NCBI RefSeq assembly: GCF_049310025.1
Contig: NZ_JBJYKD010000031.1
Span: 1-34,259 of the forward strand
Direction: 5' to 3'
DNA from: JBJYKD01 sp049310025
GTDB taxonomy: Bacteria > Bacillota > Thermosediminibacteria > Thermosediminibacterales > Tepidanaerobacteraceae
Length of the DNA stretch: 34,259 bases
In this document: positions 1 through 5,013 of the stretch, one piece after another
How positions within the stretch are numbered: position 1 is the first letter of the stretch
How the letters are laid out: every line of letters begins with the position of its first letter
Notes under the pieces: generated by a model
What the model saw: only the letters and a program-made list of their open reading frames with translations
The model's database searches: none
Told to the model about the DNA's origin: nothing
Position numbers and translations under genes: made by a program

Positions 1-77
1 GCATTCACCTCCTACACCGTACTTATTAGCTCTATGTTTATATTTTAAGATGCTTCCTAGCAACTTAAAAGAGGGCT
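1..77. repeat. Terminal inverted repeat, left copy
   Basis: The first 77 bases are the exact reverse complement of the last 77 bases (34183-34259). Identity stops at base 78. Read outward on the minus strand, the repeat holds a promoter-like stretch resembling 28608-28680, then a strong AGGAGGTG ribosome binding site and an ATG at bases 4-2, so a gene probably starts here and runs out of the window. The same gene start lies at the right edge. The repeat is probably the inner edge of a longer inverted repeat rather than a true chromosome end. Confidence 0.95.
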
Positions 78-78
78 A

Positions 79-1353
79 TTAATCGTTAGTGTTATCTGTT
101 TTTAACTTCACCACTGATTTTAACATGCCCCACATTTCGTCTGTCAGAAGGCCTAGCCTCCAAAGGGCGATTCCCTCAAGTTGGTACCTTTTAGCAATTC
201 CGACCTTTGAAAGTAGACTCTCCGGAGTTTCGTTTGGTATTGAAATGCCGAGCACAAGTTTTTCCTTCGGTACACATTTTAACGCTTGCTCAATTGCTTG
301 GATAACAAGCGCGTTTGGTTCTGGCTTAGTGCCGTAGTCGTAAGCCATGACTATGATTCTGTCAGCATATTCCGACAAAGTTTTGTAATCATAACCCTTA
401 TAAGCACTGTTAGGTGCGTGCAGTGTAAGCGTCAACGTAAGCCTTGCCTTCTGTGTCTGCTCCGACAAAAGCTGTACAAATCTGTTAAATGCACGCTGCG
501 TTGCCAGCAACTGTTCGCCATCTTCTTTATAACCTAAACCTTCAAAGTCCAGGTTTATACCCTGATACAGTGCCGCTTCCTTAATTATATTGCTGGTTGC
601 CGTAATCATGGCAGCATCATTGCTCAGCAGTGATGTTAATGTGCCGTCTCCGTCAGTAACGTGCACCACCATCTCGGCTACCAGTCCGTACTTACTTGCC
701 ACTTCCAAAACATCTTCCCAACCATCCGGCCTTTGCCAGCCGGTTCTGCTTTTCGTCAGCAGATTACCGTCTTTATCAAGGCTATACCAGCCAAGTGCAA
801 GTTCGTCCACTATGTCAGTATTGCCAACAGCAGTATTCGGATAGGGAACTCCAAATAGGTTAGTCCAACTACTTGTCCTACTGTCGCCAAGAGCATAAAA
901 ACCTATTACAGACATATCTTTTGGCGGAGAAGTAATTTTGACCATCCTGTTTACTCCGTCCCACTCTACTTTACAGTTGAATGCCTCGCTAAAAAATCGT
1001 AAAGGAATTAAAGTCCTCCCACCTGAAATCACCGGAGGAACGTCCAGGGCAGTAGGGGCTTCATTGCAATAGGCTGTCTTGCTCCCAATTTGTAATTTGA
1101 CAATCATTTTGCCATCAGTGGCAATGACTGTCTGTGTTTCTCCGTCCCAGTCTACTTGCACACCCAATGCTTCAGCAATGGCCCGGAACGGCACAAGAGT
1201 TCTGCCGTTCTGAATTATTGGTTCAACATCAAAAATAACCGGTAATCCGTCAATAAAAATTGAAATTGCTTTATTCTCCTGCGCTAAAGCTGTAGGCGTA
1301 ATACAACTGACTATGATAAACGCTAAAGTAATACATAAAAGCACTCGTTTCAT
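79..1353 (-). CDS. Secreted copper-amine-oxidase-N domain / GH18-like protein
   Basis: The 424-aa product starts with a signal peptide (about residues 1-25, ending ALA-Q). It continues with a copper amine oxidase-like N-terminal (stalk) domain at about 28-140, with the two repeated NGRTLVPFRAIAEALG and GGRTLIPLRFFSEA motifs. The rest (about 148-420) resembles glycoside hydrolase family 18: INLDFEG at 266-272 fits the DxxDxDxE region with Glu271 as likely acid, and MAYDYG at 336-341 fits the later conserved strand. It probably acts outside the cell on a glycan such as peptidoglycan or chitin-like sugar; the substrate cannot be told. A homologue of the same architecture lies in the right arm at 30046-31317. 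The start has an AGGAGGT site. It ends one base inside the terminal repeat. Confidence 0.85.
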   Translation of the reverse strand: MKRVLLCITLAFIIVSCITPTALAQENKAISIFIDGLPVIFDVEPIIQNGRTLVPFRAIAEALGVQVDWDGETQTVIATDGKMIVKLQIGSKTAYCNEAPTALDVPPVISGGRTLIPLRFFSEAFNCKVEWDGVNRMVKITSPPKDMSVIGFYALGDSRTSSWTNLFGVPYPNTAVGNTDIVDELALGWYSLDKDGNLLTKSRTGWQRPDGWEDVLEVASKYGLVAEMVVHVTDGDGTLTSLLSNDAAMITATSNIIKEAALYQGINLDFEGLGYKEDGEQLLATQRAFNRFVQLLSEQTQKARLTLTLTLHAPNSAYKGYDYKTLSEYADRIIVMAYDYGTKPEPNALVIQAIEQALKCVPKEKLVLGISIPNETPESLLSKVGIAKRYQLEGIALWRLGLLTDEMWGMLKSVVKLKTDNTND

Positions 1354-1588
1354 ACGTACCTCCTAAAACATTGCTTCCGAATTGTGTTGTGGAGCCTTAT
1401 TATTAGGTATTTCTTTTGGTAAAAACATGTTACGTTTTCCTATTCCAAATATTTGCTAAACCTTCTAAGGTTGCTACCACCTGTAATAATCTCATACTCT
1501 TAAACTATCTAAAAACACTTATTGCGCCGAAATACGTTCTCCACACCCTTCCAATTGGGAGGAGTAGGAAAGCCGTTTATAAAAACAA

Positions 1589-2101
1589 CTACTCAGCTTC
1601 TTTATCAATGTAAATTGGTATTTTTAATGTGTCTCCCGCTTTTATAAAATGGGGGTCAGTAATGTTGTTAAGCTCCAGAACTTGTTTGGCATACCATTCA
1701 TAATCCATTCTGAAATGCTCATTCATAAAATAAGGGTTGATAATGTCAACCAACGAATCTCCTGATTTAATAGTTATCTCCCGTATCTCTTTTAGCTCCC
1801 ACACATCATTGGGACGGTTTGAAATATTTATACCGCTGGGTATGCCTACTTTATCGGGGTCAAAATATTCTTCGGGTGGTATTACCTTATATCCGTCCTT
1901 AACGACATACCAAACACCGGTAGTTTTGTTAATATACCGTCCAGTTTGCTCATCATAAATGTATCCATCAACTATTTCCTGTACTTGATTATTCTTCGCT
2001 GGTTGTGTCACCACTTGAGGCTTTGAAAAAATTAAATATCCGCCGATAGCGGCAGAAGCTATTACCACCGGGATGACAAATTTATACCAATTTTTCATCA
2101 T
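1589..2101 (-). CDS. Membrane-anchored LysM protein
   Basis: The 170-aa product has one hydrophobic segment at about residues 8-26 (a signal anchor without a clear cleavage site). A LysM-like domain follows at about 107-163, with SGDSLVDIINPYF at its start and AGDTLKIP at its end. LysM domains bind peptidoglycan or other GlcNAc polymers, so the protein probably sits on the outer face of the membrane. The middle region has a repeated tyrosine-rich stretch (YIYDEQTGRYINK). Its start overlaps the end of the ribbon-helix-helix gene by 20 bases, so the two are probably translated together. No copy was seen in the right arm, so this pair is specific to the left arm. Confidence 0.75.
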   Translation of the reverse strand: MMKNWYKFVIPVVIASAAIGGYLIFSKPQVVTQPAKNNQVQEIVDGYIYDEQTGRYINKTTGVWYVVKDGYKVIPPEEYFDPDKVGIPSGINISNRPNDVWELKEIREITIKSGDSLVDIINPYFMNEHFRMDYEWYAKQVLELNNITDPHFIKAGDTLKIPIYIDKEAE

Positions 2102-2297
2102 CTACTTTCTCCTTCCCGAATTCTTCTCCGCTTGGAAGCAGGTCAACCTCTCTAAGGTACTTTATTGCAGCCCACCGGACAAGGGCAGCTAGGCTACGGT
2201 CTGTCATCAACGCTGCTTTCTTAACGGCTTCGTATTCGTCTTCGGTAAAGGTAACGCTTACTAATTTAGTACGTGGTTCCGTTTTCCGAGGAGCCAT
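2082..2297 (-). CDS. Ribbon-helix-helix (CopG-like) regulator
   Basis: This 71-aa protein starts at the ATG at 2297, which follows GAGGTGG at good spacing; a TTG 18 bases upstream is less likely because the binding site lies inside that extension. Residues about 13-48 (KLVSVTFTEDEYEAVKKAA, then LAALVRWAAIKYL) fit the strand-helix-helix of CopG/Arc-type DNA-binding proteins. Such proteins bind palindromes as dimers and often repress their own promoter. An inverted repeat overlapping a TATAAT box lies just upstream (2328-2354). It shares an operon with the LysM gene. No antitoxin or toxin partner is visible. Confidence 0.75.
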   Translation of the reverse strand: MAPRKTEPRTKLVSVTFTEDEYEAVKKAALMTDRSLAALVRWAAIKYLREVDLLPSGEEFGKEKVDDEKLV

Positions 2298-2327
2298 ACA
2301 AACCACCTCAATCAACTTGATGTATTC

Positions 2328-2354
2328 TGATAGAAATTATATCAAAGTCTATCA
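2328..2354 (-). promoter_or_regulatory. Promoter with palindromic operator
   Basis: TGATAGA (2328-2334) and TCTATCA (2348-2354) form a perfect 7-bp inverted repeat. On the minus strand the sequence between them contains GATATAAT, a good -10 box, about 35 bases before the regulator start. This is the expected place for autorepression by the ribbon-helix-helix protein. The binding itself is inferred. Confidence 0.55.
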
Positions 2355-2390
2355 CGGAAGTCAACTACGAATCGAGGTGGGTGGGGCTAC

Positions 2391-2582
2391 TTATAGATAA
2401 AGCTGATACTTCATTGCACCTGAATTCCTCCAACGGTTGTAGTGACAGACATAATCGCTACCGTAAGTAGCCATCACTTTCTCTGTAGCTCGTTTGGTAG
2501 GAGGGTTAACGAAACCCATCCGGCAGCGAGAAAGCTCTCTATCGTAGAGAGGGCAAGTCTTGCAGGTACGCACTTTCGTCAT
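2391..2582 (-). CDS. Small Cys-rich protein (possible Zn ribbon)
   Basis: The 63-aa product starts at the ATG at 2582 after GGGAGGTGATACC. It contains CKTCPLY near the N-terminus, a further Cys at CRMGF, and a Cys in DYVCHYNRW; the C-x2-C...C...C spacing suggests a single metal site. A right-arm copy at 29433-29636 keeps all four cysteines while its C-terminal tail differs, so the Cys core is under selection. The function is unknown. The upstream region (2590-2690) is unusually conserved between the arms. Confidence 0.7.
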   Translation of the reverse strand: MTKVRTCKTCPLYDRELSRCRMGFVNPPTKRATEKVMATYGSDYVCHYNRWRNSGAMKYQLYL

Positions 2583-2589
2583 GGTATCA

Positions 2590-2690
2590 CCTCCCAAGAA
2601 AGTTGCTTATGCCTCCCGGAGTATAAAAGTATTAAGAAAAGAAGTTCCGTAGGGCATAGAGTCGTATAATTGGTTTGCAAGAGAGAAAAA
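2590..2690 (-). promoter_or_regulatory. Conserved upstream region, motif A copy
   Basis: This intergenic stretch is almost base-for-base the same as 29325-29430 of the right arm. Read on the minus strand it has TTGCAAACCAATTATACGAC, then CTCTATGC, GGAACTTCTTTTCT and TTTTATAC before the ribosome binding site. The order CTCTATGC / GGAACTTTTTTC / TTTTATAC recurs at 7783-7840 and 25396-25449 ahead of other genes. It may be a promoter or 5' leader; which part is bound is unknown. Confidence 0.5.
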
Positions 2691-2692
2691 CC

Positions 2693-2727
2693 AGAAGGCG
2701 CCACGTTTTTCTTTACGCAACGCCTTC
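2693..2727 (-). terminator. Hairpin at the end of the coiled-coil gene
   Basis: GAAGGCG and CGCCTTC form a stem overlapping the last codons of the 114-aa gene. On the minus strand the stem is followed by a short T-rich run (GGTTTTTCTC). A similar structure ends the right-arm copy at 29288-29325. It is a moderate candidate for a Rho-independent terminator or attenuator. Confidence 0.4.
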
Positions 2728-3057
2728 CTTCTTGGCTTTTTCCAGTTCAGGCTCAGTTTCTTTCTTCTCAGCTTTGCGTTTGAGGTAGTATCGCTGGATT
2801 TCCTGCTCTACTTCGGCAATCTTTTTTGAGTACCAATCAACTCGTAATCGTTGCTCTAGCATCTTTAGTTCTGCCATTTCGTCACCAGCTTCAAACTTCT
2901 CACGGTAGACTTCCTCCTGCTTGATGGCGTACTGAAGGTTAGCACGGAAAGCATCTCTTTTCGACCGCAACGCTTGTAGTTCCGGCGGAGTGTTTCCTGC
3001 TGGGATTACTAAAGACTGCTTGGGTTCAACTGGCTCGCTCTTGGTTCTCGCTGCCAC
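2713..3057 (-). CDS. Coiled-coil protein, 114 aa, unknown function
   Basis: The GTG start at 3057 follows GGGAGGTGATTAACT. The N-terminal 25 residues are Pro-rich and probably disordered. Residues about 28-100 are charged and helical (ELQALRSKRDAF, then AELKMLEQRLRVDWYSKKI) and should form a coiled coil, and the tail is Lys/Glu-rich. The right-arm copy (28958-29302) has only a few substitutions and the same length. It follows the 81-aa gene after a 6-base gap, so the two form one operon in both arms. I do not recognise a family. A structural or DNA-condensing role would be a guess. Confidence 0.75.
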   Translation of the reverse strand: MAARTKSEPVEPKQSLVIPAGNTPPELQALRSKRDAFRANLQYAIKQEEVYREKFEAGDEMAELKMLEQRLRVDWYSKKIAEVEQEIQRYYLKRKAEKKETEPELEKAKKEGVA

Positions 3058-3063
3058 AGTTAA

Positions 3064-3309
3064 TCACCTCCCTTCGTTACGTAGGAGTTGCTTCAGTCGG
3101 TTGAGGACACCGTCTACGCCATTTTCAGAGTGAAGAAGCTGGCTGTGAATGCAGGAAAGCTCATAAACGAGAGAAGCTGGAGCCTCTTTCACGAGCATCT
3201 CCAGCTTCTTCGCAGCTACCACAGAACAAGTGTCTGTAGGTAGCGTTTGTTGGTGTTCCAGACATCGGATGATGTCTCGTACTCTTTTAAGTGTTTCTCG
3301 CTTGGTCAT
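3064..3309 (-). CDS. Conserved small helical protein, 81 aa
   Basis: The product begins MTKRETLKRVRDIIRCLEHQ and is mostly helical. The right arm has a close copy at 28704-28952 that uses a TTG start; the middle part SVVAAKKLEMLVKEAPASLV is nearly unchanged there. It is the first gene behind a candidate promoter (3335-3420) and is followed by the coiled-coil gene. No known domain is recognised. Conservation in both arms, good ribosome binding sites and mostly conservative changes support a real gene. Confidence 0.75.
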   Translation of the reverse strand: MTKRETLKRVRDIIRCLEHQQTLPTDTCSVVAAKKLEMLVKEAPASLVYELSCIHSQLLHSENGVDGVLNRLKQLLRNEGR

Positions 3310-3334
3310 AGCACCATCTCCTTTCTATTGTTGG

Positions 3335-3420
3335 AAAATTTTAACATCTTATGATTATATTATAGTATAGGTCAGTCATGAATAAAAGAGGGGAACCAGT
3401 TTTTTTGTCGGAAATTGTCG
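3335..3420 (-). promoter_or_regulatory. Candidate promoter, motif B
   Basis: On the minus strand this region has GGTTCCCCTCTTTTATTCAT followed by ACTATAATATAATC, about 60 bases before the 81-aa gene. The CCCCTCTTTTA block matches GCCCCTTCTTTTAAGT at the same place in the right arm (28608-28680), and GCCCTCTTTTAAGTTGC in the terminal repeats. TATAAT at the expected distance suggests a promoter. Confidence 0.5.
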
Positions 3421-3432
3421 AAAATTTACAAG

Positions 3433-3458
3433 AAAAAAAGAGCCTACTTTTAAGGCTC
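3433..3458 (-). terminator. Rho-independent terminator
   Basis: On the minus strand GAGCCT and AGGCTC form a 6-bp stem around TAAAAGT, followed by TTTTTTT. It lies 35 bases downstream of the 78-aa gene. The right arm has a related terminator (AGAGGCTC stem) at 28562-28588. Confidence 0.8.
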
Positions 3459-3493
3459 ACCATCAAAAAACTATGCAGGATAAGAGAAAGAGG

Positions 3494-3730
3494 TTAATTG
3501 CGAGGACGGAGTTCCATCAATTTTGCTTCGATACGCTGCTGAGCGTTACGGTCTTTCAAACACTTATGACATATACCGTAGAACGCAACTCTGTGCTTAC
3601 CTGAAGGCGAATTTACCAACGCTGGGTCATCAGGAAGGAAGCTTCCGATGTAAGAAATCTGTCCAGAACCGCACAAAATGCAACCATGTACGTGTTTACT
3701 TGCTAATTCCAATACCTGCTTGAGCTTCAA
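3494..3730 (-). CDS. Small protein with two CxxC motifs
   Basis: The 78-aa product starts at TTG (3730) after AGAGGTGACGTTA. It has CILCGSGQ at about residue 17 and CHKCLKDRNAQQR at about residue 54, a pair of CxxC knuckles likely to bind one zinc ion. The C-terminal part is basic. It is downstream of the 139-aa gene with a 15-base gap and is followed by a clear terminator, so it ends an operon. There is no copy in the right arm, where an unrelated 130-aa gene holds the equivalent place. Function unknown; nucleic acid binding is possible. Confidence 0.65.
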   Translation of the reverse strand: MKLKQVLELASKHVHGCILCGSGQISYIGSFLPDDPALVNSPSGKHRVAFYGICHKCLKDRNAQQRIEAKLMELRPRN

Positions 3731-3745
3731 ATAACGTCACCTCTT

Positions 3746-4165
3746 TCAGCCAACGGATACTTGAGCGGTAGCATAAACCGGAGCGGTAAGAATAGCAAAA
3801 ATGGAAGAACGAGGTATGTTTTTATCCACCCACTTCAAAATGTCTTCCAGAAGGAAGCTGTAGTCTTCTTGTTCTGATGGGTCACTCCAGTTACTGTATA
3901 AGAATCTTGCTTTCGTAGGGGTAATGTCAACAAAGTCAAGCCATCCGTGACGCTTACTAATTCTCTCCAATGCTTTCATCTCGGAAGGGAGAAATTTTAG
4001 TCCGGTGGATGAGAGGTCAAGGGTAACTTCGCAGTAGTTGTGCTCCGTCTGGAAATCTACAACAATCATTGGAAGACTGTTTTTGTAACATACTTGCTTG
4101 TATGTCTCAAACCTTTGATAAGAGGTAGAGTCGCAGTCGCTTATTTTAAGAACAGGGTAGGGCAT
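3746..4165 (-). CDS. Hypothetical protein, 139 aa, left arm only
   Basis: The start chosen is the ATG at 4165 (MPYPVLKIS), which follows GGAGGTGATTACT; an upstream ATG in frame lies before the ribosome binding site. The sequence looks like a soluble alpha/beta protein (MIVVDFQTEHNYCEVTLDL, later GWLDFVDITPTKARFLYSNW) with no transmembrane segment. No family is recognised. It sits between the 117-aa and 78-aa genes in a compact group read from the origin-like region towards the left. Confidence 0.6.
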   Translation of the reverse strand: MPYPVLKISDCDSTSYQRFETYKQVCYKNSLPMIVVDFQTEHNYCEVTLDLSSTGLKFLPSEMKALERISKRHGWLDFVDITPTKARFLYSNWSDPSEQEDYSFLLEDILKWVDKNIPRSSIFAILTAPVYATAQVSVG

Positions 4166-4185
4166 AGTAATCACCTCCACAAATT

Positions 4186-4539
4186 CTATGTTGTACGCTT
4201 AGGCGGTTTCTTTGAGTAACTATACTCATAGGCGTCTCTCATGTCTTCGGCTGTTTCATAAAACACCCACCGCTTTGATGGACTGTGCAGAGGTTCGGCC
4301 ATCTCGCTGATGTGCACTACTGAAATAGTAGAGGGGGCTCCCATTAGAAAATCGTAATACTGAATGACGTAATATCCGTCACCTAGATAACTAAGAATAT
4401 GCCCTTGGCGGTCAACGGTATAACAATCTTCGTCAAGGATATGGAACCACTTTCCTTCAAGACTCTTCCATTTTTCCATCCAGCTTTTGAATGCTTCTTC
4501 AGCTTTCTTGCGTTGAACATCATTACTCGTCAAGCTCAT
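4186..4539 (-). CDS. Hypothetical protein, 117 aa, left arm only
   Basis: ATG at 4539 follows AGGTGGTTGATTAA. Residues about 28-80 have alternating strands (GKWFHILDEDCYTVD, GHILSYLGDGYYVIQYYDF) and may form a small beta barrel. The tail is basic (YSKKPPKRTT). It is the first gene after the left origin-like region and its promoter probably lies around 4540-4600. No homologue was seen in the right arm. Confidence 0.6.
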   Translation of the reverse strand: MSLTSNDVQRKKAEEAFKSWMEKWKSLEGKWFHILDEDCYTVDRQGHILSYLGDGYYVIQYYDFLMGAPSTISVVHISEMAEPLHSPSKRWVFYETAEDMRDAYEYSYSKKPPKRTT

Positions 4540-4571
4540 TTAATCAACCACCTACCATTTACTGTTAATGA

Positions 4572-4646
4572 TTAAATTATAAATGGCTTGACAGGAACTT
4601 TATAGGGAGGAACTTTTTTACTTCGGAAGAGGGAGGAAGTAGCTGC
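4572..4646 (-). pseudogene. Remnant of the C-terminus of the 202-aa Cys protein
   Basis: On the minus strand an open frame reads LFRSKKVPPYKVPVKPFII and then a stop. This matches the end of the 202-aa protein at 8457-9065 (FFSSGKKVALYKVPLV). The DNA also matches: CTTCCG, then AAAAAAGTT, then CTATAAAGTTCC in both. The rest of the gene is missing here, so this looks like a scar of a duplication or rearrangement near the origin-like region. Confidence 0.45.
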
Positions 4647-4654
4647 CTTACAGA

Positions 4655-4945
4655 GGAGCTTATTGTTAGCTTTGCTAGCTTAGGGCTAGCACCCGCTAGC
4701 TCGAAGCTAACAACGGCAAATATACTATTTGCAAGTATTTTACGATTCGCGCCTAGCTATCTTAGGTTTTTTGGTATATCTCTATATATAGTTTTTATAA
4801 ACACCTCTCTTAAAAAATTCCATATAAAGAGATATGCTAAAAAAGCTAAAAAAGCTAGCAAAAACGCTGCAAACTATTGATTTTATTAGATTTTCGATTG
4901 CTAGCTTCGTGCTAGCTTAGCTAGCTTCGATGCTAGCAAAGCTAG
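4655..4945. repeat. GCTAGC iteron-like cluster, candidate replication origin
   Basis: Eight copies of the palindrome GCTAGC start at 4674, 4685, 4695, 4854, 4900, 4911, 4920 and 4932. They form two clusters with 9-12 base spacing (about one helix turn) on either side of a very AT-rich core (about 4740-4850). The left cluster is framed by a 10-bp inverted repeat (TTGTTAGCTT at 4663-4672, AAGCTAACAA at 4704-4713). The right cluster is nearly symmetric as a whole. It lies directly downstream of the left primase-helicase gene. Clustered phased palindromes around an AT-rich stretch fit a plasmid origin or partition site; which of the two is inferred. Confidence 0.65.
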
Positions 4946-4961
4946 GCGTGGGAACCAACAG

Positions 4962-4999
4962 AAAAGCCCGGCCAAGCAATATAGCTTAGCTGGGCTTTA
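4962..4999 (-). terminator. Terminator of the primase-helicase gene
   Basis: On the minus strand AAAGCCC-A-GCTAAGC and GCTTGGC-C-GGGCTTT form a long stem (one G-U pair and one mismatch) around TATATT, and the last bases give a T run. It starts 15 bases after the stop codon at 5014. Confidence 0.85.
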
Positions 5000-5013
5000 A
5001 TGAGAGGTGGTTT

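Noticed and set aside
1..77. Terminal repeat as the telomere of a linear plasmid
   Set aside because: The repeats carry an outward-pointing gene start at the very edge and the length equals a common assembly k-mer, so a cut inside a longer repeat is more likely. Not excluded.
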